From Bigelowiella natans CCMP2755 (taxonomy: Eukaryota; Cercozoa; Chlorarachniophyceae), in NCBI GenBank assembly GCA_000320545.1, contig ADNK01000649.1, positions 1-35,712 on the forward strand: a stretch of 35,712 nucleotides of DNA. Direction: 5' to 3'. Of this stretch, positions 23,853 to 33,560 are shown piece by piece. The notes beneath the pieces are model-generated. The model was given only the letters and a program-made list of their open reading frames with translations. It searched no databases and was not told where the DNA came from. The stretch's first letter is position 1. The number at the start of each line of letters is the position of its first letter. The position numbers and the translations under genes are program-made.

Positions 23853-25815
23853 ATTTATATATACATATATAGTTTTTCTGTATGATTATCGTATTGTGCG
23901 TGTAAGTGGGAGGGGGGGAGGGGTGAGTCTAATCTTTCGTTCTAGTTTCAGCGCCTTTTTTTGGCATGGAGTGATGTTAGTGACTCTCATTAATGCGTAA
24001 GAATTATCATCTCTTCGCTACGGATGCTTACGTCGGTGATCCAGGATGCAGCCTGTGCCTTCTTCTTGTCCGCTTCCTCACCCTCCCCATCAATGGCGCG
24101 GCGAGAGGGAAACAACATTACGCTCGCGCTCTCATCGCCTTCTGCGGGGAGGGGCAGCACGAATCTGAAGTCGAGAAAAAAAGAGGGGTGATGACAGGTG
24201 AGCTCGAGTACCGATGGTGTAGGAATGAATTAAAATAATTAATACTAACTCGTAGAATACCCCACGAGGGAGAAAGCAGGTGGTAGCGGTGGCAAATATC
24301 CGACAACTCTCCAGTGGAGAAGTTGAGGGAATCTATCACAACTGCAAGAAGCATACTACGTCTGCTATAGCTACTACTACTACTACGACGACGACGGCAA
24401 CTGACTGATTCATAATGGCGTCTTTCTCCGAAGCATTGACCGAGCCGAACTGCACCATCCCTTTGAGCTGCCTTGCAGCCTTATTCCAAGCGGCCTCCTG
24501 CGCCTCGCTGGCATCTTCCCCCCCTCCTTTGAACCAAACCAGCCAGTACGACGGTGTCTTCAACACATTATCCTCGAAGATTTCCGCGTTCAGGTCGAAG
24601 CTCTTGCCTGCCTTGGAGCGTGGGCGTGGCAGCCGTTTACTGGACATGAAGGGGGGGCTGTTGCTCCCAGTTGAGGAGGAGGAGGAGGAAGAGGTGCCTT
24701 TCTTCTTGCCCTTTTTCTTCATGGACTCCTTGAATTTGTCTGCAACCACCTAAAGAGTAGCAAACGTTTCATCATCATCTGGGTGGGAGAGAACGATGCC
24801 GGCGCCCATCACCACGCGATCCAGGGAGGAGAGCGACGAGGAGGACGGGTTTGAGAATAGAAGGGGTTAGAGAGGGAAAAGGCATTGCGAAAGGTGGTGA
24901 AACACTTTGGGCCATTACTCACAGAAAATGCTACAAATCGTCGCGCCGTTCACAGCCGTACCTCGTCTTTGAAAGCAAGAACGTCCGCATCAGCACTACC
25001 GTCTCCTTCCTTAAACACGACGGCGCCCTGGCAGCTAGGGTCCTCGGCCTTCGTCGGGAGCTGCGGCGTCTTCCCTTCTTCGCTCGCGAGGGGCTGCACC
25101 GTCGCCTTGCCGCGGCTCGCGAGCACAATCCACTTGGAGAGGTCAGGGGGGCTGAACGTCCCCACGTACTGGCTCCACACGTTCTTCTTCGGATACCACA
25201 CGATCGTGCGCGCGTACTCGGCCCCTGGAAGGCCGAACGCCTTTTCGAGCCAGTCCTGGACTGCTGGCGGGGAGGTGTCCAGCCAGGACACGTGGACGGC
25301 GTTGAATGGGGTAAGTCCAAGTTTGTCTACAAGAGCCCGACGCACCAGCCGCATAGACTCTAAGTAGTAGCCCCGCTCGCCGGAAGGCAGGGACTGCGTC
25401 GGGAGTAGCGAAATCACGCAGATGCCGCCTCGGTTCACGCAGAGCCGTTGCATGCACCCCTGTGGTGTAGGAGGGGGGGGTGGAGGGAAGAGGTGTTTTT
25501 TTTTTAATATTTTCATCATGGTTTCTGCGCTAGCACTTACCTCAGATTGGATCTCCGGAATAGTGTCGACCGATCTCGGCGTTGGCAGCGCAGAGACTTC
25601 CGGTTTCGACTGTAGGGACCCTTCCTCGAGAAACTGGCCCAACCACGTCTTCATAGGTCTTATTATAAAACCCACAAACGATAGAGTGAGCGGGTGGAGG
25701 AAGAAGAGGAACGTTGCAGAGAAACGACACGAGGCTTGGAATATAATTGTATTTGTATGTGTGTGTGTTTGTGGGGGGGGGGGGGGGGGGGTCGGGGAGA
25801 GAAAAAATGGGAGAC

Positions 25816-25851
<36 letters not shown>

Positions 25852-26310
25852 AAGAAAAAAAGGGATAAAACAACAAGACACAATCTCTCCATCGGGATCG
25901 CCTTCAATCAACCTGAAGGCCCCTGTTCCCGGGGAGGGGCGCGCGGAATCCAAATTGGCGCCTTGGGGAACCAGGAAAAACCGGGGAGTGATGATTACCC
26001 CGCACCCAACGCCTTCCCAACCTTCTTGTGCTTCGAGTAACCCAATTGGAAGGAGGGGGAGAAATGGAGGGGGAAGGTGCGCCCACGCGTGGGTAGATTT
26101 GCTTGGTCTTCTTTCCCCTCGCGCCTTTGGACTCCATTCACAGCACCACACGGGTCTTGTCCGTGTTTTTGCGCTATATCTCTCGCACACCCTCTCCCCC
26201 GCGCTCAGCAGCGGCATTATATCGTCGCCCGATCATCCCTCAACGCTTCCCTATTTGTATATAGATATATCGCTCCCGCGCGCCCCCGAGAGGAGGAGGA
26301 GAGGGAGGAG

Positions 26311-26361
<51 letters not shown>

Positions 26362-27319
26362 AGAGACAGGAAGAGAGGATGGCGAAGGAAGCCATCGGTC
26401 ATAACATAAATAAGAAATTAAGGCGGAATATAATATATTAATTATATACATTGTAGATCACATATGTGTAGTGTATTCATTGTAAGACATATTTTCCGTT
26501 TCCTTTCCGTATTCATCATCATTGTTATTGCCGTCGTTTTTTTTCTATTTTCGACTTCCTGACTTTTGAATCTTAGCGCCAATGAACTCGACGATCTTCT
26601 TTGGTTTGCCTTCGTACGGGAACTCCTCGCCATTGGGGCTTACAACTGCGAGGGCTGGCAGATCCTTGGGCTTAAATCTCCTCTCGGCGCAGATCTCTGC
26701 ATTGGAGCTGCTACTGCAGTCGACAGCAGAGACCATCACGGCTGTGGATCTATTTTACAGCATATAACTATTAAGAAGATATTTGTGTCGTGCACATCCT
26801 CGTTTTTGCATGCGCGCGTATGGCCGTTCTTGTGTTTGGACGATGGGCGGAGCATATATTCACCCCCCTTTTTTTAACCACCTGAGTTTCTTCGCTGCGT
26901 CGACGAGTTTTGGCCTAAGCTCGATGGATTTGGCAAAGTCACGGTTCTTTTTTGGGCTGCCTTCACCCGAGTAGAACTTCACGATGTGGAACACCTTCAA
27001 GCCCTGCGAGCACGCATTTTCATGTGAACACACGCACACCGCACATACACACAACAATAATATGGTCCAGAAGGAATCTTTCTGCGTGGATTTCGTTTTC
27101 TAGGCACGTCATCACCCAAACAAGATGCACGACGTAGAGTCGATTGAAAGGAGAGGCAAATACCGATGCGTCCACGCCTTTTTCAATGAGCGCTTCGTAG
27201 CTCGACGGGTTGAGCTCGTGCACATCCTGCATCGCATCCGCCGGGTAAAACGAGGGGCTTCCTGCCACCCATGAGAGCTGCAGGCCCGCGACGAGCAAAG
27301 GGAGCAAGACACTCGCCAT
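23055..27319 (-). CDS. PDI-like multi-thioredoxin-fold ER protein ending in KDEL, without visible CxxC
   Basis: Exons (complement): 27164-27319, 26882-27003, 26556-26749, 25880-26030, 25541-25658, 24962-25459, 24406-24749, 24261-24361, 24032-24141, 23595-23762, 23055-23366; about 757 residues. Joins around 25880-26556 and 24361-24406 are less sure. It begins with a signal peptide (MASVLLPLLVAGLQLSWVAG) and ends TPKDEL, the ER retrieval signal. Domain 1 follows PDI spacing: VHELNPSSYEALIEKG, VFHIVKFYSGEGSPKKNRDF where FYAPWCGHCK would be, VSAVDC, FPYEG. The middle part resembles the C-terminal region of P5/PDIA6 proteins (CVISLLP, ERGYYLESM, WLDT, YVGTFSPPDLSKWI). A further thioredoxin-like unit has SYWLVWFKGGGEDASEAQ at the active-site position. 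A Lys/Ser-rich linker sits at 24640-24749. Likely an ER-lumen chaperone-like protein, not an oxidase; substrate unknown. Confidence 0.85.
23431..23496. repeat. Two long poly-G runs
   Basis: In the last intron of the PDI-like gene; on the sense strand they are poly-C tracts upstream of the final acceptor. Confidence 0.85.
23791..23852. repeat. (TA)n-(GT)n composite microsatellite
   Basis: Intron of the PDI-like gene upstream of exon 23595-23762. Confidence 0.95.
25771..25850. repeat. Poly-G run and (GA)n tract
   Basis: G run about 25773-25790 and GA tract 25820-25848, in the PDI-like intron between exons 25880-26030 and 25541-25658. Confidence 0.9.
26314..26359. repeat. (TA)n microsatellite
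   Basis: Large PDI-like intron between exons 26556-26749 and 25880-26030. Confidence 0.95.
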
Positions 27320-27712
27320 CCTGGTGCTGCGTGCGAACGATCTATCTGTGCTGACCTCAGCGCTGAAAGAGTCGCGTTTTTATGGTGCAGCCTACAGTCG
27401 ATGTTTCCGGGTTGTTTTTCTTACCAGGAGTTTTGAAGCTTTCAGGGAGCGTTTCAGGATAATGCGACAACGGAAAGAGGATGTCGCAGAGGCGTGCTAC
27501 CATGTAATTTACCTGATTTTCAGTTGCTCTAGCGTTTCCGCTGCTTTAGCGTAACTCGAGGTAAGTGACTACGGGTAGGTAGTCCAGTAGCGTGTAGAAG
27601 ACTACTCGTACGAGCAGACGTTCAACAAGGATTCACTGCTTCTATGCCGACGTTCTAACCCTCAATCTGGCCTCTCAAGTCGCTGAAGGTGAGAGAAGGA
27701 CTTTCTGTAGCC
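27320..27712. promoter_or_regulatory. Divergent promoter space between PDI-like gene and gene 7
   Basis: 393 bases with no microsatellite and no convincing ORF. An intron in the 5' UTR of gene 7 is possible because ctttctgtag directly precedes the ATG region. No named promoter element was recognised. Confidence 0.4.
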
Positions 27713-29640
27713 ATGGCCTCTACTTACACCGATTTAATCGACGAGGAGACGGCAAAGCTGTTGGCGACCGAGCCCATTGTACGTAAAACAAAAAATGGAC
27801 AATACCTCCCAACTATCGTCCATCGATAATATGATATTTGTTTTTGGGCAGGAGATGAAAAGACTGCTACGTCAGTACTGTTCGCATCTCAGTCGGTTTC
27901 CCTCACGTGCCAGAGAAGCATCAGGTTTCCCAACTTGCTCTAATTTGATTCCAAGTTGTTTATTTAAGTCGTACGATAGTACATATGTGGATGGGAGAAT
28001 GAGAGAGTGGGATTATTAGCGTCTGCAAATAGCTGACAAAACTACCAAATTTTCTACGACTTTCAGTGATAGAAGATACGCCAACTCCCTACTCTGTCCG
28101 CTACAGAAGCGCAGCAGTTCAAAGCCCCTTGCATGTGGACTGGGGTCTCTACGAGAACGGAGCAGTCTCTTCTCCCCGTCGAAGAATTGATTCCTTCTCT
28201 GAGCAGATGAGACCACAGACATCTTCCTACTATGCATCTGGCCGTGAAAAGCCCATGACACCTCCAAAGACTCGCGACCAGTCTTTTTCGCGTGCCCATG
28301 CAATACCTTACTCTGCGCCCCCACGAGCCCCGAAACCTCGCCTGCAAAACATAGGGGAGAAGAAAATCTCATTCGGTAGCGAAATTCCCAAAGCATGCCC
28401 GACAGATTTTCTCCACTCTGATCACGAACGTCGGTACCACTCGCCAATCAAAGGGGTTTCGGTCTCCCCGTCAAAACTTTCCCTGCACAAAAAGCTGACC
28501 CTCAGTTCTTCGCCCTTGAACAATAAGCGCAACGGTGAAGCTTCGACATCCACTGGCGTTGTGGCAGACAGAGGCCGTAGGTAAATTGAACACACCAAAT
28601 TTTCTCATCAAGCACCTCGTATCTATATCTCAATGATAATATCTTGCGCAGGGATCGCTTCATTGGCGCTGAAATCGGTTCAGAATTCGATTCGGATGGC
28701 CCTAATCATCATCATCAGCAGCAGCAACAACAACAGGAGCATCTCTGGTGTTCATCGATGCCTAGTCGTCCATCACGACAACGCAATTTTGAACGTGTCG
28801 GCTCACCCCAGCTGCTCGAGTCAAAAAGGTATCATAGCTTGCTGTACTGAACAAAAGCTAGGAAAGAGGTGTCTGAAGAACAAATGCCCCCCCATTTTTT
28901 AAATATTGCGATTGTTAGACCGCCCATATGGGCGACGCCTAATCGGAGAGCCCAGGAGCCACATTCAAGTAGAAGCCCGCAGTACAAACCATGGCCCAGT
29001 GAGCGACCGGCTCAATCAGCAGGAAAGTTTAGTAATGACGACGTGAAACCCCGCACTCCCTGGTACATCCACCGTCAGTACGGTGACCACAGCCATAGGT
29101 AATACAGATTTTCTATTCTGGAACTTTCAAGAGAGATTCAAATTTTTGATGCTCACTCTCTCTCTCTCTTCCTCCCCCCCCCCCCCTGCCCTCTCTATCT
29201 GTGCGCGTATGTGCGTATGTGTGCATTTGTGTGATATAGCACAAGTAAGATCCTGCCATCAAGGATGAAGCGAGTAGGAAAGAAAAAAGCTAAAAGCCCA
29301 TATCAATCGAAGAGCCGTAAAGGAAGGATTGACAACGGAGTATGGGTCGGCTCCAAATTCGCCCATAGCCATCACAAAGTGGCAAAGCAGCGCGCCAAGA
29401 ACGTAATGCCATTATGCAACCACACACCAATCACACACACTTCGATAGAGAAAGGGGTGATGAGGAAAGGTTATAATACAGCTTTAAACAACTACTGTCA
29501 TATTTCCCCTCACCCAGGCCTTTGAACTCCCGGATGTAGACACCGAGGCACTTTTAGACAATCTTCGAAACGCAAAGATTTCATCCCGCAACAAAGTCTA
29601 TTGGACCACCCCAGAAAACATGACGAATTTTAAGTACTAA
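27713..29640 (+). CDS. Basic, Ser/Pro/Arg-rich protein of unknown function, 7 exons
   Basis: Exons join in phase: 27713-27778, 27852-27924, 28067-28580, 28652-28828, 28919-29098, 29240-29402, 29518-29640; 431 residues. I recognise no family. The middle is low-complexity, with SP/TP dipeptides (EKPMTPPKT, HSPIKGVSVSPSK), a HHHQQQQQQQ run (about 245-254), and a very basic stretch (MKRVGKKKAKSPYQSKSRKGR) resembling a nuclear or microtubule/nucleic-acid binding tail. The C-terminal 40 residues look more ordered and may be the conserved part: AFELPDVDTEALLDNL, then NKVYWTTPENMTNFKY. The start ATG has acceptable context (agccATGG) and is the first in frame. It diverges from the PDI-like gene. A cytoskeletal or nuclear role is only a guess from composition. 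Confidence 0.8.
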
Positions 29641-30932
29641 GAATTTTTTAAGCGGCAAAACCATGGTGCACATAGGCAAAAATAGATACCGCGTGCATTA
29701 CGTGAAATGATAATCGCACAGGGTTTCCTGATCTTCAAAATTGGGCTGTTGTCATTGTGTCTTCCCTTTCTAGCTTTGTTAAGCAATCAAATACCTTGTG
29801 CTATGGATGTTGCATGCAACCTGTGTGTAGCTATAGGTGAAAGATGGGTTCGTTATTCATGATAAAACGTAAACGTAAAGTGAGCGAAGCCGTAACGGCG
29901 GCGTTTAGCTTTGAACATGGTGTGTGTACATGTGCACAACTAGGAATGTGCGTCATTTGTCATGCTTTTGCGCCTATGATTTGTGCAATGCGATGCACAT
30001 CCAGTACTTGTTCTAAAATGCTGCGCATGCATTTGTACACGAGTCTTGGCATTGTGACCAGCAGCTATGGTCAAGCAGCCAGCTGGATGAACGCAATGTG
30101 GTGAGTCTCTGGCAATGCAGCAGCCATGAAACAGTGCACAATCAATTTCATGCATCATGCTACCATTGGTTGACGTAGATCAATGTTTAACGACGCATGC
30201 GATGATGCTGCGTGTGTGCACTCTTCACGCAAATGATCCTAGCAGTCCTTTGCACGCACACAGAGCACCATGCATTTGTTGTCCGCTGCAACCGTTAGCC
30301 CGTTAGAGACGTAGGTTCATACTTGCAATGAAGCGCACAAAATGTGCTAATTCTCACCCCGATTGTGAGGCAAAGCACGACCAGGATGTAGGCCAAAGGA
30401 ATGTTCTGTGTGTCGCTGTGGGAGGGCAGGAAATGGAAGAGTGAAATGCGGTCGAATGTGGGCAAAGTAAACTACACGCGCCAATTTCAATGCCGTTTGT
30501 TCTCGTGGGCATCATCATCACATCGTTGCCCTCTGCTCCTGCTTGATGTCCCCCATGGGGACCCTGGTTTCTGGTACTTCGTCCACCACGGCCCGTCGCG
30601 CCTGTACGAGTAGAGCCGTCGATGCTTATTTCTGCGTAGAGTTTTTAGTATTCAAAAAAATTCCAGTCTCTACCTCAAAATCGCCTACGTTTGAAGTTCT
30701 TCGTAACCTTGCCCATCGCCTCCGGTTGTCGCACGCGCAAAATTAAGCAGATTTTTTCCAGGGCAGCAAGGCGCCCCGCTGCAGAAGGTACTCCAACGGA
30801 GAGTTTTGGCGAATTTGTGCCGGAAACTTCCAGGAAAGATGTGGCGTTCTTCCACGAAACTTCCTTGCTATTTGCAGAATCCTCCTCGCTCTGCTCGCAC
30901 TCACTTTCCGCCTAACTCCGAACGCAGCGACG
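29641..30932. other. Spacer between gene 7 and the PARG gene
   Basis: No supported gene. The left part is rich in CATGC words (29810, 30027, 30152, 30196, 30270) and holds copy 2 of the 20-base repeat. From 30745 to 30932 the PARG frame stays open upstream of its ATG, so an N-terminal coding extension is possible. Confidence 0.45.
30018..30037 (+). repeat. 20-base exact dispersed repeat, copy 2
   Basis: atgctgcgcatgcatttgta, identical to 22624-22643. Confidence 0.85.
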
Positions 30933-32226
30933 ATGTGGGGGAAGGAGACATGCACAAAAGCACGACGCACAAATGCGAAGCGCACCTCTGCACCAAGGAG
31001 GAGTATGGAGAGCAAACGCCCCTTCAAATCATCTGGCCGAGCCATCAACAAAATGATTGCTGCGGACACAATGAAGATCCTCGCGGACAAGAAGTATCTG
31101 AATGATCAGGAAGCCGAGGTGGATCTATCGGCGTCCTTAGAGTTCGCCATCAATAACACTGTGCTTTATGATGGCGGAACATGTGGAAAATTCCAGACTC
31201 GCCATGATACTAAGATAGAGGTCACCTCCGAGACGACAATCGAAGCCTTGACCCGTATCTCGTCCGAAGAAAAAAAAGCCAAAACGGCAGTAAGAAGAAC
31301 GAAGAATGAGAGTGAGCAGAATAAAAAGCCCACGGTAGAGCAAGGCAAAGAGGACGAAGGGGAGCAAAGGGGAGTTGAATCAAGATTCAGTATTAAACAT
31401 AGCAGCGACGGCAAAGCCTTGGGGACCGAGGAACTAGAAAATGGCAGTGATAACGACGACGACAGCGTCGATATTTTCGTACTCAATTTTGCGTCTGGGA
31501 GAAATCCTGGGGGCGGATTTCTTCGTGGCGCACAAGCTCAGGAAGAAAGTATCGCGAAGGTGAGCGGGCTTTACCCCTGCCTCGAGACGCAACACGAGTC
31601 GTTTTACATGCCGAATAGACGGTCGCACTCGCCTTTCTACACGGACAATGTGAGTAGAAACAACTTGATGCTCTACCGAAGAGAAACCACAGAATGTTTG
31701 TGTCTGTCGAATGATCATCTATGCCGCTTTGAAGTATCTAGTTTGATTTCGGCTGTCTTCTGCCCATTCACTGGCAATCTTTGTCTGATATTTTGCGTGC
31801 GTCCAGGTCATTTACTCTCCGAAGGTGCCCGTGTTTCGAAGGGACAATGGAGACCTACTGGATACTCCTATACTGGCCTCGATAGCTTCCTGCGCAGCTG
31901 TAAATGCTGGTGTAGCTAGAAGGGCGGCTAGGAGACAAGGTGGGAACTTAGAGAGCGAAATCGTGGCGGCGAACACAAAGAGGATGCGTCTCGTTCTGCG
32001 TGTAGCAGCCATGCACAAGCACGATGTCTTAATTCTTGGGGCTATTGGATGCGGTGTTTTCCGAAATAATCCCTCCGACATTGCGCGAATATGGAAGAAG
32101 CTGTTGACAACTGATACCGACCTTGTCGGGAGGTTTCGCCGCATATGCTTCGCGGTTTACGATACAACCAAGGACAAAAATGTGCTACGCAGCTTCCGAT
32201 TGGCTCTTTCGGGACATAAAGGATGA
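30933..32226 (+). CDS. Microbial-type poly(ADP-ribose) glycohydrolase (TIGR02452-like macrodomain)
   Basis: Two exons, 30933-31649 and 31807-32226, give 378 residues if the ATG at 30933 is used (a second in-frame ATG lies at about 31005). The family removes ADP-ribose chains from proteins. Landmarks: AADTMKILADKKYLND, LEFAINNTVLYDGG, IEVTSETTIEAL, then VLNFASGRNPGGGFLRGAQAQEE (GGG at 193-195, catalytic EE at 204-205, matching the PARG signature GGG-X6-8-QEE), LYPCLE, FYTDN, VIYSPKVPVFRRDNGDLL, VLILGAIGCGVFRNNP and GRFRRICFAVYD. Between TIEALTRI and VLNFAS lies a long charged insertion (about residues 108-183; KK/EE/DDDD-rich) not typical of bacterial members. The intron donor is gtgagt. Start choice is the main uncertainty. 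Confidence 0.92.
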
Positions 32227-32990
32227 GGTCATATTAATGAACATCATGGCACGGCACAATCTACCGTGAGAGGAATATCTAGCTATTATCCCGCCATGTA
32301 TACAGTCCATATACGCACGTGAACAAATCACTTTTAACAGTTTAGCAACTATGTATGCATGCAGTGGTATGCATCTGCACATTTATATTGTGCCAGCTAG
32401 CCAGACCATGCTAGCATGTAATAAGTCACATGCTTTCGCTATAGTTCGTAATACGTGTTGTAGTAGTTAGCAGGATTTTAGCTATTCTTGCTTGTGCGCT
32501 ATACCTGTGCAAGTAATTACAATACATATGAACATGCCGAGGATAGCACTTGCATTCATCGCATAGCACAGGGTCGCCACGGTAGCATGAGGCATGCATT
32601 CTAGCATTGCATCTTGATGGTATTTGCTAATTTGCATTTTCCCGATCAATTAATGCGCAATAGGTACAGGAACTTATGTGATCTAACAAAATAACTATGT
32701 GTCATGCCGCTGTCTAGCTGCGCGGTAGTGTTCAAGATAAGAACGAACATGTTGGCATGTTCTATCAAGTCTGCTGCTGCATTATTACAGTGCACACGCG
32801 GTAAATCATAAATATCTTTGATCTTTCGATACTTTTCTGCCTTAAACTGCTTGTAGTCCTAGAGCTTTGCCTTGTTTGAATCCAGTAGGGCGGTTACGAC
32901 ACTATAGTTATAACAACAACACTTTATATCAAAAGGTAATTATAGTAATTCATATTTATAAAAATCATACTTGCTTTCATAAGCGCGCGC

Positions 32991-33052
<62 letters not shown>

Positions 33053-33057
33053 CACAA
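32227..33057. other. Convergent 3' spacer, no gene seen
   Basis: Between the stops of the PARG and SAM-domain genes. Dense in CATGC/GCATG/CTAGC words (32354-32370, 32398-32420, 32592-32610). The composite (GT)n-(GA)n tract at 32988-33051 ends 6 bases before the SAM-gene stop codon and is therefore probably in its 3' UTR. Confidence 0.5.
32988..33051. repeat. (GT)n-(GA)n composite microsatellite
   Basis: GT run then GA run, immediately 3' (in gene sense) of the SAM-domain gene stop; likely transcribed. Confidence 0.95.
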
Positions 33058-33515
33058 TCACCTTGCAGCCTTGAACATGCTCTTCGCTTCTTTTGATCCT
33101 CTGTAGACATGCTTAAGACCATCGTCACCTCCATCCTACATGAGATTGATAACAATCATGATGACGACGACGAATGATGATGATGATAGCAACAGCTGCC
33201 AAATCAATCATTCGAGACATTCCAAGGGAAAGAAAATGCTGCATTTGCAGCCGATGGGCGTGAATATTTACCAAGAGGCGTTTGATCTCTCTCCTTATTT
33301 TACGCTGGTCTCCAACTTTCCTGACTCCCATCTTCTTGAGCTCCTCCACCTCTAGTATAGGCTCTACAACAACGTCTTCGTAGTGACTCAATGACTGTCC
33401 GATGAAGTGCATGCTGAGGTGCTTCAAGCCTGAGAATTATAGCGAAAGACGACGACGATGACGAGGAGGAGGAGGAGGAAGGGAGCGACGAGGTTGAGAA
33501 AGAGAACGGGGGTTT

Positions 33516-33560
<45 letters not shown>

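Noticed and set aside
29844-30104. 86-codon ORF in the 29.6-30.9 kb spacer
   Set aside because: Cys/His/Met-rich composition comes from CATGC/TGCAT words; no homology or splice context.
31166-31486. - strand 106-codon Ser-rich ORF
   Set aside because: Antisense of the charged insertion of the PARG gene; no splice or family support.
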